NCBI GenBank assembly: GCA_022818135.1
Contig: JAFMSR010000012.1
Location: 9,818,486-9,882,485, forward strand
Direction: 5' to 3'
Source of the DNA: Saxidomus purpurata
Taxonomy: Eukaryota > Mollusca > Bivalvia > Venerida > Veneridae
Length of the DNA: 64,000 bases
Position 1 is the stretch's first letter; each line of letters begins with the position of its first letter. A model generated the notes under the pieces. The model saw only the letters and a program-made list of their open reading frames with translations. It had not been told where the DNA came from and did no database searches. Shown one piece after another: positions 11,570 through 23,639 of the stretch. Made by a program: the position numbers and the translations under genes.

Positions 11570-12060
11570 TATTTACGTTGTGAAACAAACAAATATTAAT
11601 TAAATCCTAAACAGAAATTCTCCTGACGCACGTCCAGTTTACTTGATTAATGCGACTTTACCACCGACATTGACTTAATTAATTGGTTTTGTTTATACAG
11701 TGACGTCATTTTTCAAGAGAAACTGTGACGTCATTACCGCCATTATTTGGTTTGAAAGAGTATGAATGCAGGTAGGCTATGTTCTTTGAAATATGAATAG
11801 ATTATGTTGCTAAACATTTCTATAATTTGATGCTCTTGCTTGTGACACCATTTCTTTTCCCAATCAACTCTCGCTTTTAAACTTCATAGATATTCGTTAC
11901 CAAGTTTGCAACAATTTTCGTAATTTGAACCGTTTTTGCGTACCCAGAAGATTCGAACCATTCCTAAAAATGAAATTCCTGTAACATTAACTTGAAAAAT
12001 ATTAAAGTGTGTGCTTTCATATGAGAGCTTTGTTTACGTTTACGGAAAACATTACTGTCT
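11570..12060 (+). repeat. Dispersed repeat, copy 1 (partner at 52010-52450)
   Basis: Shared order: 'gtgacgtcatttt', 'agagaaac-gtgacg', 'ccgccat', 'ttttgaaa', 'atgcaggt', 'tttgaaatatgaat', 'cattccttt', 'aaattcgaacctttt', 'aaaaacgaaa', 'cttgaaaaatatta'. The copies are diverged with small indels. No coding frame is conserved between them. Confidence 0.6.
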
Positions 12061-12530
12061 TTCACATATAAACCGCCGTGAAATGTATCTCGGAAATAAA
12101 GTGTTCCAGGTACGAGTTGAATAGTTCGGGTGCTGTTGACTGGACTCGAGTAAGCCCGAGATGTACTTTCTATAGGCTGATCTCTTCCCTCAACGTGCTG
12201 GGATCCGTCAGTACTTTCCTCGGGGGTTATGCAAGAATCGTCGAGTCAAATACCTTTATATACTTTATAACATATGAAAAAGAAAAGAGAAAAATGTTTT
12301 AGGCTTCTATCTGGGGGTCTTTGCCACACGCCAAGTACCTGTGCACCTCAGTATATCAAATAGCATGCACGGGGTACCATAATTTGAGTTTACAGTACGG
12401 ATTTCGTCTTGTTCAACAATTTTTAGCGTTTTCCGCCGTAAAATAATAATTAACGAAAAAATGACATGATGGAGCGATCAAAACAGGCATGCGTCTGTGT
12501 ACGTTTTCTTTAGAAAAATGTCTTTACTAT
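12061..12530. other. No recognisable gene
   Basis: Sequence between two mobile elements; the 74-codon frame at 12078 has no motif or splice support. Confidence 0.4.
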
Positions 12531-12538
12531 AATATGTA

Positions 12539-13148
12539 GAGTGGTGGAACCTATGCTGGCGGTATCCCTATGCTGGTGGTATCTCCGAAAAACGGCTATT
12601 TACAGAAAAACAAATGAAGAAAAAATTTTCAGGGTATATTCAGCATTGACAGTCGATGAAATGATTTTACAGCAAACGTAGTGATGGCCGCGCGTGCAGC
12701 TCTGTGACGTCACAGCAGCCGATACAATTGTACTCGATCCATTTCGCTAGAAAAATTCTTAAATATAGACATCAAAATCACCCAGTTAAAGTTAGCATTT
12801 TTTATAAAACTTATTTCTTTTGTATAAAAATATATATTCTATGGAAACTGGTAACTCTTGTTAGTTAGTATTTAGGCTCTAAAAACTGTTTCCCACCTGT
12901 TGGTTGTCAAATATCACATACCGCCAGCATTGGTTCCCTTCGTGGTGAAATTTCATGTTTTGAAATGTGTCGTGTCAATAGCTCCCAGAACGACATAGTC
13001 ACGTGATGACGCACATCAACATCTTGTTTCCGAATTAAGCAGGGATAACATTATGTTTTCACAGAGGCAAACCAAAATTGTTAGGATCTCCTGCTTTCTG
13101 AACAGCTGATATACATTCAAAATACCTCCAGCATAGGTTCCCCCACTC
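12539..13148. mobile_element. 610-bp inverted-repeat element with TA flanks
   Basis: Left end 'gagtggtggaacctatgctg' and right end 'cagcataggttcccccactc' are inverted copies, extending through 'gcggtat'/'atacctc'. Both sides carry TA, as in Tc1/mariner-like insertions. Internal 'accgccagcattggttccc' is a further inverted copy of the end. No transposase frame, so non-autonomous. Confidence 0.85.
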
Positions 13149-13547
13149 TATAAGCTAATAGTCAACCGTCAGCGACACTACTCATATTTACCGAGGATTT
13201 TCAATGCGGTACCTGTTTCGACATAATTGCACTTGCTGATTTATGCTAAAACAATATATGCTGGCCGTTACTCACAAAGACAACTGAAAAGGCAACAACA
13301 TTCACAAATATCTACCCTCTGTAAAAACAGGCATTTGAACCTGGAACTGCTGTCAACGCCGGAGGTTGTAAACTGTGTATATGTTCCGTACAACATGGGA
13401 CCAAGTACTGCCGAACCGGAGAAAAGTGCATGGTTAGCCCACATCTAAGGTAGATATCTAAAAGTGCCAGAGTAGTTGTAATATAAATGCAATGAATGGA
13501 AAAGAATACTTGCATGTATGTAACTGCCGTGGCTACCGATCGTAATA

Positions 13548-13580
13548 ACGGGGGAGGGGGGGAGGGGGGGGGGGGAAGAA
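13548..13580 (+). repeat. Guanine run
   Basis: Almost uninterrupted G with single A interruptions, followed by an A-rich run. It could form a G-quadruplex, and also a polypurine tract. Confidence 0.7.
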
Positions 13581-13734
13581 AAAAAAGAGAGTACTAGTGT
13601 AGACGTATATAAGAGATTTTTCCATAGCATGAAAGGGATCGGTAGCCGAACATTTTTATACAACGACAAAAATCGAATGACTACAAAAATGTTAATGGAA
13701 CAATCAACGATATAGAATCCATTCAAAAACTCGG

Positions 13735-13770
13735 AGGCAGGGACCGGAGGCAGGGACCGGAGGCAGGGAC
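13735..13770 (+). repeat. Short 13-bp tandem repeat, about three units
   Basis: 'ggaggcagggacc' is repeated head to tail about three times. Confidence 0.85.
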
Positions 13771-14032
13771 TAAGCATATATTATTATACAATTGTAACTT
13801 GTAATAACAACCAACAGGTCACTAGCAACTCTAGTGTTCTGTAACTCTCATGTATATATTTTAACTATATTATACTAATTATTCTAACATGACTCTCGAT
13901 TTTGTCTCTATATACAAAGAGTAGAAAAATTATGTTATATTAAACCATAAACAACGCGGGAACTGATACGCTGTAAACATGACGTCATATTGCGCCGCAT
14001 GACGTTAAATGAGCGTTCGCGTAGAAAATAAA

Positions 14033-14532
14033 NNNNNNNNNNNNNNNNNNNNNNNNNNNNNNNNNNNNNNNNNNNNNNNNNNNNNNNNNNNNNNNNNNNN
14101 NNNNNNNNNNNNNNNNNNNNNNNNNNNNNNNNNNNNNNNNNNNNNNNNNNNNNNNNNNNNNNNNNNNNNNNNNNNNNNNNNNNNNNNNNNNNNNNNNNNN
14201 NNNNNNNNNNNNNNNNNNNNNNNNNNNNNNNNNNNNNNNNNNNNNNNNNNNNNNNNNNNNNNNNNNNNNNNNNNNNNNNNNNNNNNNNNNNNNNNNNNNN
14301 NNNNNNNNNNNNNNNNNNNNNNNNNNNNNNNNNNNNNNNNNNNNNNNNNNNNNNNNNNNNNNNNNNNNNNNNNNNNNNNNNNNNNNNNNNNNNNNNNNNN
14401 NNNNNNNNNNNNNNNNNNNNNNNNNNNNNNNNNNNNNNNNNNNNNNNNNNNNNNNNNNNNNNNNNNNNNNNNNNNNNNNNNNNNNNNNNNNNNNNNNNNN
14501 NNNNNNNNNNNNNNNNNNNNNNNNNNNNNNNN
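14033..14532. other. Assembly gap, 500 N
   Basis: Exactly 500 undetermined bases, the usual size for a scaffold join of unknown length. Frames running through it are meaningless. Confidence 0.99.
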
Positions 14533-14680
14533 TACTAACAGTCTTTCGGATGAGACTAAAACCGAGGTCCAATGTATGGGTGCTATACACCTGGCATGTA
14601 TAAGAACAAAGGGTGTCTCTGGAATTGGGAAGCTCTCTGTATCTTGCACTATCCTCCAAAACCTAAAATAACTAACCTCT
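14533..14680 (+). repeat. SINE-like or other dispersed repeat, cut by the gap
   Basis: 'gtatgggtgctatacacctg', 'gcatgtataagaac', 'ggaattgggaagctctctgt', 'cttgcactatcctccaaaac' and 'ctaaaataactaac' resemble bodies of bivalve short interspersed repeats that I recall. The 5' part is lost in the gap. Confidence 0.35.
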
Positions 14681-16165
14681 TCTGGGGGCGTTGGTCATAT
14701 GGGAAACCGGTACCAACGATAAAGCCCTAATATACGATACGTCCTTTGACAATGACACAGATACCACACGTGCCTTGGTCCACCCAGCCTGAAATTGGTA
14801 GCAGTGATGAGAAACTCGCTGCCTATTTCCCCCCCATTTTTATGACTTTTGTCAAAGTTAGCGTACTTGTGACTTTGTCCTGACCTACAGTAAGAGCCAA
14901 TTATCAAATGCATTTGATACATTGCTTAATTTCACAGTTGGAATGGCACAAAACATCTGATTTCATAACCAAAGAGATACAGTTTGCACCAAGAGTTCAC
15001 ATTTGTACACCAGATATGTCAAACTTCCTGTACAATAAACCTTAATATTTTAGCTGTATATGGCAAATACAATGGCTCACGTTCTTGAAAGACAAGCTGA
15101 AACATGTTCTTTAGAGATTTTCTATTTATTAAATAACATCTTTGTCTGAAACACAACCAAAACTAAAACAACGAAAAAGCAAAGACTCAATCTATTGGTG
15201 AACCATGCTATTGTTTCCATGTTACTAACTATGCACCAAAACATGTACATTCAATAATTCAATACAGATTAAGTTCCTCTTTTAAAGAGAAATCGCATGA
15301 AGTATTTAAAAAGTGATTTTGGAGTGAAACATTTTTCTTATAAATTATTAAGTACTATTTTCTATATTTCTCAGGTGAAGCAATCTAAGAACTGAATTAT
15401 TAATCACTGAAATCTTCCATCGGTATGTCTAGTGCTCTACTATAAACTGAAACCGGTAACCACCGCAGCAGTGTGACTAGCTTTCAAAAGAACAGTCTGC
15501 ACCTGAATAGCTAAGTGTATTAGCTGTTTTTCTATTGCATGACCTTCAATTTCAAAACCCTGACTCCCATTGGGAGGGTGTGTCATTTGTACAGATAACT
15601 ACCTATCCATGAAAAATTAACCTAAATAATGTTGTCTATGGGGCTTGGGTGACCAACCCTACCTATAACAACCGATTGGAAAGGTGATTCACGGAGTTTG
15701 AGAATACGTCAAGTCTTGGAGAAGGTGCATCAATATAAATGCCGCTTTTGATTACTTTCTGATTATCGGTTTTCGTTGGTTTGTCAGTTAGTTCGCTGTT
15801 GCCATCAATACCTGATTACCCTGACACAAAACTGTCTTTATGAATCATATTTGAAAGGATCTTTAACTTAACACTGTTTAGCACATGCCCATTCATAATT
15901 CCCAAATCTCTTTCATTATTCAAAACAGACAATGCTTTATTTCTATCGTGTGGTTCATTCCATTTATGGTAAAGCGTACATTTATACTGTAAAATTGTTT
16001 AGAACTGATCGATACACGTTTATCCATTTCTAGCATTTTTATTAAGAATGAAAAAGCAATTATTTTCTGATACAGTATTCAATTGACACAGTCTAGCTTA
16101 TAGTTTCATTTTAGATATCTAAACAGGAGGATGACTGTGCCAAACCACATCGAGATATGCATTAA
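14681..16165. other. No recognisable gene
   Basis: AT-rich, with no exon or repeat that I can support. Confidence 0.4.
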
Positions 16166-16170
16166 ATATT

Positions 16171-16633
16171 GTAGAGGATAATTGTTAGTTTCGGTCTAAT
16201 ATTATGTTATAATTTCACCGAGTGAGCACCAAAAGTGATATTTTCACGAGTGGCGCAGTTACGAGCGAAAATAACAATTTTTGGAGTTCACGAATGAAAT
16301 TAACGTGATATCACATGTACACCGATACCAACATTTTTTCTGTTTATTTTATGGATAAAACTCTTTTATTGAGTTTTTTTCAATAAAATATCGAAAATTT
16401 CGGTAAACGTCATCAGAAAACATAGCGCAAATGACGTCATTTTAACGACGTAATCGTCGTATGGTTTCCAGCAGTAATTACGCTCGGTATACGTTTGACG
16501 TAAATCCGGGTTAAAGATTGCAAAAACAGTGAAAATAACAATGGTAATCCGTTGTTTCAAAACTGTGGATTATCACTTTTATTTCACAGAGAAAACTTTA
16601 TAATTCACTCATAAACATGAAATAAATACTAGT
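16171..16633 (+). mobile_element. TGACGTCA-bearing dispersed element, plus copy
   Basis: Matches the reverse complement of 10705-11165 over nearly its whole length, including 'caccgagtgagcaccaaaag', 'tctgtttattttatg', 'aaatgacgtcatttt', 'gtaaatccgggttaaag' and the closing 'aaacatgaaataaa'. The pair differs at scattered sites, so both are old. Confidence 0.8.
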
Positions 16634-17359
16634 AATTATGTGAAAATCAACAAATAAGATAATGGTTGTACATCTTACCCATTCTAAGATATCAGACATA
16701 GGTAGTACACGTATATTCAACATATCATCTGAATAACTGGGTAAATAAAAATGTCTAGTAAAGAATATGGATTATCTCCCTTGCATTAGATTCTAAAGCA
16801 ATCATATAATCTGCATTAGGCATGAGTATAGGTAGGTTTAGTATATCGTTTAAATAAAAAGGTCTATTTAATGTAAGGAATTGTTTAACAGAGTAGAGAA
16901 ATAGTTTCTTTTTAGGATCATTGCATTTATACTTTGGTGTAAAAACTTCGAATGTTAACAAAGTTTAATATGAAATATTTACAAAGAATTGACAAGAAGT
17001 GTGTTTTCGTATAACTTTCTATATCTGCACAACCTTACCGGCCAAGCACAACCTCCACCAACAGTTTGTGGGCAGCATTTTGTTTAAATCATATAATTCT
17101 TCAAAGAATTGCAATCAGGGCACGCTTAGCAACTGGATTCATATATGTGACTACTCAAGAGGTTCCAAAACAGTCTGGAAAGACATAATGTCATTGCTTG
17201 ATAAGTCAGCGGGTCTTGGGGTTTTCAAATAGCTGCATTGTCTCGTTTTTATTATTAGATAAGAGATACAGAAACTTTAGAGTGAGGATGTCTCTAACTT
17301 ACTGAACTTATACCTTTCCTTCAACTGTATATTTTTCTCATTTTGTTAAAATAACATAA

Positions 17360-17955
17360 TTATATTGATGAGTTATAATTATGCGAAATAGGTGAGAACC
17401 GGAACCTAGCTATTTTATTTAGGGAACTTGTGGACCTTCACAAAGTGCTTGAAAGATGCATGAAAGGCCACGAATAAAATGGAGAGAGAAACATCTGAAT
17501 ATAGATTACAATCATTTATAAATACTGACATTTGTTTAGTCGGTGACCATTCAAACTCCCCCGAAAAAGGGAGTTGTGCCATTCAGGTCCAAATTAATGG
17601 CATAAACTATTAGATAACATGTATGATTTGGGTAATCGCACTGGCCAAAAACCTTGTAATGTTAGTCTATGGAAATGTATTTAGCATACGTATACTATGA
17701 TAGAGTATCGATCAAAGAAAACTTAACTTATATAACGACTTAAGAACATGCTCAACAGATGTGTCTCCCCTTCTCTTTTTTTTGTGACTATTTACTTCGA
17801 GTATTATAAACTATTGAATCTTGCCTTTCTCTTCGCTTTTATAAAATTTGCAAGGAAAATACGTTAAGATTACAAATGAATTACTCGGAGAAAATATTCC
17901 TTTCATGCATTTTCGTTTCTCTTTTTTTCTCGGCAAGGATTAGGGATGCGTCATT
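17360..17955 (+). repeat. Retroelement-like dispersed segment within copy A
   Basis: Contains the same 'aaagaaaacttaac' and 'acatgctcaaca' core as 7157-7215 and 31468-31520, and reads through 'ttttataaaatttgcaagga' and 'gattacaaatgaattactc'. Interrupted frames give no stable protein. Probably part of an old retrotransposon. Confidence 0.5.
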
Positions 17956-18539
17956 AATAAATGTAGGAAATTGTTCAATAATAAATGTAGCATATTTATG
18001 TTCTGTACATGACAGGGACACTCTGTTCTCATAGATTGTTAACTTATTTAGTACTTTAATTCAACTCTATACCTCTCTCTTCTCTGTAATTACACATTGG
18101 AGAACCTTTTCAATAATTATTAATGATTCAAACGGGGTTACCCTGATTCAAGGGGCGTCAAAAGTAGAATAAAAGAATTAATTGGTAACAAAAATATTGT
18201 TTTTGATATTGATTGATTTTTCTACTTATTTTTCAGTAGCCGTAAGCGTGAGATTGATAGATCTCACTTATCCACCTACATTGCAGCATGATTCTAAAAA
18301 TGTAGACAAAATTCCCAAACATTTCTATAAATGAGCATTAACTCAATTACTTTCATAATGATACGTCTAATTCATCATTGATTTAAATTTCAAGTAATAT
18401 AATTTTAAAAGATCATGTAGGTGAGGCCATTTTTATATAGAAACTGTTAATGACTACGAAAGGCTCAAACGTAAATGCTTAAACAGGTAATAAGGACACT
18501 TAGAATGAAAAAAAATATACTAATACATTATACAAATAA

Positions 18540-18722
18540 TCGAGTACGTTCCTACACAGGTTTTAGTACACTTCACTCTAGACAGAACGGCGTTCTAACA
18601 GAACAGTCTTTAGTACCATCTCCAATATGGCCGACATGCTCACTCAGGAAAGTTCGAACTACCGAAAATTCGAACAAATTTTGCTTCCCCGAGGGTGTTC
18701 GAGTTTTCGAGAGTCGACTGTA
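18540..18722 (-). mobile_element. Pogo/Tigger-like element end
   Basis: On the minus strand the block begins 'tacagtcgactctcgaaaac' then 'tcgaacaccctcgg', very like the 'cagtcgaacctcg' terminal repeats of pogo/Tigger elements. The corresponding place in copy B (about 31860-31880) lacks it, so it arrived in copy A after the duplication. The second terminus is not clear. Confidence 0.55.
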
Positions 18723-18849
18723 CTTAAATTGGTTATTGTTAGTACTAGCTAATAATAGAATGTGAAACAAATTTTTTTTATCGGTTTACCAAATGAGGAT
18801 TTCCATTTACGCAATATAATTCATTGATATGACACACGGAAGTATGATA

Positions 18850-18890
18850 TAGAGGATAATTGTTGGTTTCGGTGTTATAACTTAGTTTGG
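18850..18890 (+). mobile_element. 5' fragment of the TGACGTCA-bearing element
   Basis: 'gaggataattgttggtttcg' and 'gtgttataac' match the start of the 16171 copy. The match stops after about 40 bp. Confidence 0.6.
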
Positions 18891-19013
18891 ATAATGTGAC
18901 AGTGACGTAAAGGACATATGTGTACACAAAAGTTTACAAGCATTGCGTAAACAGGTAGAGCATGTTTATAGAAAAGGGTTAGAGGCTTTAAAATACATGA
19001 ACGTACGATAGAA

Positions 19014-19095
19014 TGGTGCGTTAGTGCAGTGGGTAGGGCGCTGGGTGTCTACAAGAAAGATTTTAAGGACTGGTTCGATCCTCATCGAAGCTTTA
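19014..19095 (+). repeat. tRNA-derived SINE head
   Basis: 'tagtgcagtgggtagggcgc' resembles a polymerase III A box and 'ggttcgatcc' a B box, about 40 bp apart. This is the internal promoter layout of a tRNA-derived SINE. It does not fold as a complete tRNA (the anticodon arm is degenerate). Confidence 0.6.
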
Positions 19096-19764
19096 TTTGT
19101 TTTCCATTGAATTATTTCAGTATTACTTCAGGTAAAATTTTAATTGTGTAGATGTATGCTTCTTTTCAATCTTTTTAGACAAACAATAAACAATAATCGA
19201 CAGTAAAAACTTTGAAAGATTCTATAACCATTTCAAGCATGAACATTTCGTGCTTACTGTCATCTCGTGTAATGGAATATGCACATTGAACTAGTATTAC
19301 CAAAACTACGATGGTTTGACCAAGACAGTTCTTCAGCAAGTAATATGAAGGTACATTACATTGCTCCTTTGAACTGTTGCTGTTTGATGAATTATCGAAA
19401 AAGGCAAAATTTGGTTTTAATTAATGTGTTCTAAGTACAGTCAGAAAAACATGAATTTAAATGATTATAGAAGTAAACATATCAATGAGACAAAAAAGAA
19501 GAAATAAATTAAAACTATCTTACTGAAAAAAGAGAGTAAAAATTTGAATATACAAGTCCCAATATGAACTCATGTTCGACACAACCAAAATAATCAGGAA
19601 CCGTAGTCGTAACCTACTGCACTATAGTGACCGCGACTGCATATAGTGTACAATAATAATATATATTGACATTAATTACGCCTAGTGCTCTCCCTTGTAA
19701 TAAGATAACATGTTTACCCGATAAAAGTAGACTTTTCTGTTGCGTCATTGTAAAATTATCCTAA

Positions 19765-20180
19765 CTGGACAGTATATCACGTTATGATTTTATCGAGTGG
19801 GCACCAAAAGTGATATTTTCACGCATGGCGCAGCCACGAGTAAAAATATCTACTTTTGTGTTAACGAGTGAAACTATAGTGATACTACATCAATACCAAC
19901 AAATTTTCAGTTTATTTTATGTCTGAAACTCTACTTTTTTCTAGTTAATTTCAATAAAATGTCAAATATGGCAGAAAACATCATCAAAAAAGCATCGCAA
20001 ACATGACATCATTTAAACGACGTCATCGTCAAATGGTTTCCGGCATTCATTACGCTTTGTATACTTTTTGACGATCTCACGGGTAACAGATTTTGATAAT
20101 TTTCACTGAGTGGAAAGTGAGTTTATTGCAATATAATCAGCCGTTTTATTTCGATTAACCACCGAAAAACATGAAATAAA
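19765..20180 (+). mobile_element. TGACGTCA-bearing dispersed element, decayed plus copy
   Basis: Follows the same order as 16171-16633: 'gagtgggcaccaaaagtgat', 'acgcatggcgcagccacgag', 'cagtttattttatg', 'atgacatcatttaaacgacg', 'aaaaacatgaaataaa'. The central TGACGTCA has changed to TGACATCA. Confidence 0.75.
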
Positions 20181-20749
20181 ATCGGATAATTCATTGAGTG
20201 CATCGGTGTTGTGTAAATTATCATAATATTACAAGAGGACAATATTTCAAGCGAATTTTAGATACCATATTTATTGTAATACTTTTATGTGGTATTGGTG
20301 ATGTAATTATTGCATCATTGTTTTACTTGTTAATAATTTTAGTAGATTTCACGCCCTCTATGAAGTTTATACATGATAGATTCAAAGATAAAGGATTTGT
20401 CTTAAGTAACACAAATATATACCTGTTTCATGTTACATGAAGCGATGATTCATAATAAAAGATAAAGATAGCTCCCGTGGTACAGCGAGTTAACGGAAAA
20501 TAATTTCTGTCTCATTAAAACTAATATAATATACTAAGATTATAGCTACATACAATGTACTACTGTAAAAGGGAAGAGGGGAGTGCACATATCATGATAA
20601 CATTTAATAAAACAAGAACTATCTTTAAAAAAAAAACGTTCACTGCGATGTCGAGGATATTAAAGAGATCGGTAACTTAATTTCGTAGTAAAATTCGTGT
20701 CAAGTTCCATGTTACTGCAGCAAGAAGGTGCCAAATGTCACAGGGTGAG

Positions 20750-20815
20750 AAAAATGACCCTTCGCCTACGATGCTCTAACGACTGAGCTAACCGGTCGCT
20801 TACACACTTTCTTCC
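20750..20815 (-). repeat. tRNA-like fragment (D arm region)
   Basis: The minus strand reads 'gaccggttagctcagtcgtt' then 'agagcatcgtaggcg', a clear A-box/D-arm sequence. No B box follows, so it is a truncated SINE head or tRNA relic and not a working tRNA gene. Copy B lacks it at the matching site. Confidence 0.5.
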
Positions 20816-21304
20816 AAATTGTGATTAAGTCCGCAGGGTGACATGTGCATCTGGAAAGCAAACGTTATCCTTGTTTCTCTTATGAAATATGTTACTCGAA
20901 ATATCGACCGTTATTCACTATCCGAGAAAAAATGTATTGACCTTTTTCATTCGGTATTATTGAATTAAAAGGCGTAAATAGAATAAATTTTTCAGTCCCA
21001 AAAATGATATAGTTACATTCTATCTGTCATAAAATGTTCAAATGTTTCGACTGTGCCGAAAAATTGTAAGTGACCGTAGGTGACACATGAGCTATATTGT
21101 ATCATAATATTATGGTAGAAAGGATAGAGACGATGAGCCAGCAGTAAACGTAATATTTCGTCTTTTTATTCAAACTATTTCAATTTTGGTATAACTAAAT
21201 TTCAAAAAACTAAATTGAAAGAAAATGAAATGAAAAGATTCCTTGTTGCTGGTCAGTCATCTGGTGTTCGAAAAATTAGAAGTTCCAATTCTTTTGTGTG
21301 TATA

Positions 21305-22131
21305 TGTACGAAAAGGTCTTGGTAGATTAGAACCAGATTATGTACAGACTAAAATGCACAAAGTCTGTACTGATTCTGTACAGAAAATATTCTAGTTCAT
21401 TGAAACAGAATTGAATCATAGTTCTATAAATACATTTTAATATGCAGACAAAGAACACAATCTGTGCAGACTTTTGCGAAATATTTAAATTAGACCAAAA
21501 CAATCTGAGCAGAAAAAGCAGGATAATTTTCTGTACAGAATGAAATTACATACAGAAAAAAAATTGTGGCATAATAATTTCTGTACAGAAAAGTCGTTGT
21601 GAATTCCCACCACAGTGTGTGCAGTTTTCGCGATACATGTACGTTTCCAACTTCTATGCATGTTTCTTTGCACTTTAATCTTGTTCAACGTTAAGAAATC
21701 CTATTGCGACTTGTAGCATACTAATGTCTGCATTAGTCCGCCAAATACCTTTATTTAATTCCATGTATTTTTGCAGATTCAAGTCATTTTATCTGAGTAA
21801 ACATGTGTAAACTTTTCACTGGTAGCCTTTTTTCGCAATTCATCATTGATCTTTTTTGCCAGTTCCTGTCATAGCTGTAAACCAAAACATGACCATTATC
21901 TGTGCAAACAAGGTGCTAAAAATCTGTCTTGTAAAAACAGAAAGACCAACAATTCTGACTGATACAATAATATGCACAGACAAAAACTGGTTCACTACGA
22001 TTCCTTACAGATTTTACGCAGATTTTACGTCAGATTCTGTGTCTACTCTGTACAGAAAACAGAAATTCTGTATGCATTCTTCTCAGAATTGGTACAGATT
22101 CTGTACAGAATTGGTTCAGAGTTTTCGTACA
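21305..22131. mobile_element. 827-bp inverted-repeat element rich in TCTGTACAGA motifs
   Basis: The ends are perfect 10-bp inverted repeats, 'tgtacgaaaa' and 'ttttcgtaca', with weaker similarity further in. The interior repeats 'ctgtacagaa' and 'gcagac'-type motifs many times on both strands. The matching place in copy B (about 34680-34685) has no such sequence, so this is an insertion into copy A. No transposase frame is visible; the 99- and 68-codon frames here are by-products of the repeats. Confidence 0.7.
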
Positions 22132-22134
22132 GGT

Positions 22135-22730
22135 ACTACTGTGAAACCTTTCTAATGTCTTGTTTAATCCTAAATTGAAAACTTACAGGTATACATGGCT
22201 TGATAAAAAATGACTGTAAAATAAATTTATTTTAAACAATTTTTATTGCAAAATAGTATCATGTTCATAAGAAAGTACATTGTACAAATCTACAAAGCTT
22301 GAAAGGGTTTGGCCACAAGTTCTACAAATATTATATATTGGCCCTCCCCAAAGTGTATTAATACATAATTGGTGACATATAAATTTTCAGTTTAGCAATA
22401 AACGTGTTATCGTTTTGATATTTGAAATTCAGTGCTCTATGAGAGCAAATTAAAGTTAATTTTGAGAAAAATGATGTACAAATGTAAATAGTGGTAACAA
22501 AGTGTCAATAATTACATGTGTATTACATACATGTATGAATATGGTTAATGAGATAAAGAAAAAACAAATAGAGAAAAAAGAACTCTTGTCTCTGAGGAAA
22601 AAATAAAATAGTTATTTGTACATTTATTGTTAATTGTGTTGTACGAAGAATATTGCAAAATACTTAAAAGCCTCCGGTGTCATTACAGTATCAAATTTTA
22701 GTTCATGTGAAAAAAGGATAGTGTTTTTGT
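22135..22730 (-). mobile_element. 3' end of a LINE, copy A
   Basis: On the minus strand this reads as a LINE tail: 'ggggagggccaatatataat', 'gtagaacttgtggcc', then AATAAA signals and an A/T-rich end near 22230. Collinear with 34690-35220 in copy B, where the LINE coding part lies upstream in the same orientation. Confidence 0.55.
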
Positions 22731-22734
22731 TAAA

Positions 22735-23105
22735 CATGTGTTATCTGTTCATTTATTTTTATAAATTCATTATTTGCGCCAAAACGGTAAACGAATTGAA
22801 ATCCAAACTCCATAATGTTATGTTTCAAATTATGTTTCGAGCACTGAAATATCGACCTATATACTGTGTATTTAGGTCCGTGACAGAAAGTACCAGTCTG
22901 GTATATTTTCTTTCAGGTAATCGTACATGCCAGATTAAGAAATTCGTGTAGCACTCTAAATTTCCATTTATTCAGTAATCATGTCAAAGGTAATGCCGCT
23001 TGTATATGCGGACATGCGATTGAAGACGTCCAACACTATCTTTTCAGACAATTTCACCAATTTTGGGCTCGGACTGTTTGGTAAGATTGCTTAAATGATG
23101 ACGAA
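22735..23105 (+). pseudogene. LINE C-terminal coding segment, inverted relative to its flanks
   Basis: The plus strand encodes 'HARLRNSCSTLNFHLFSNH' then 'CICGHAIEDVQHYLFRQ' and 'FWARTVW', the C-terminal cysteine-histidine region typical of non-LTR retrotransposons. Upstream it reads 'KYRPIYCVFRSVTESTSL'. The same peptide is encoded on the minus strand in copy B (35452-35231), while the flanks on both sides keep the same orientation in A and B. The segment was therefore flipped in one copy; in B it agrees with the direction of its own 3' tail, so A carries the inversion. Stops interrupt it. Confidence 0.75.
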
Positions 23106-23639
23106 AAACAAGTTTTTTAAACAAAAACAATTCTATCTCACATAGTTTACATCTGTATATTGTCACAATAAGTACATTTAATTTATTGGATGATCTGAGT
23201 TTCGTACACTTATGTATGTTACATTTATTGTTTAACCTCAAACATTGAATCAGTTGTTAGGTATTTAACGTTGAAGTTATATATAGTCATAAGCGATGAA
23301 ACTAGATGAGAATACCAGTCGTCATTATGTTAATTTGGAAATATTTACATTATACCTATATGCTTAACATAGATTATTGGGAAACCCACATCGTATCGAG
23401 TTTCAAAACAAGTTGGTTGTTAAAAAACCTCCAATAGGTTATGCTGCATTGGTAGCATACGTGAACATAACAAGAGAGGTATGATGTATATCAAGGTTCA
23501 ATTTGCCACCGTACGCCTAAAATATACTAGATTTAGTCAAATGAGCATACTAATCGAAGACGGCCAATATAAAGTTATTTCCTCCCGCTAAATAATGTTG
23601 TTTGTCGGCCATTATTAACACGACTCATGTTCTTAGTTC

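Noticed and set aside
13985..14671. Frames of over 200 codons across 14033-14532
   Set aside because: They consist almost wholly of N positions in an assembly gap.
16755..16961. 68-codon minus frame with a protein-like look
   Set aside because: It may be a LINE remnant, but no diagnostic motif is present and the frame is broken on both sides.
20750..20815. Functional tRNA gene
   Set aside because: A clear D-arm/A box exists but there is no B box or acceptor stem partner.
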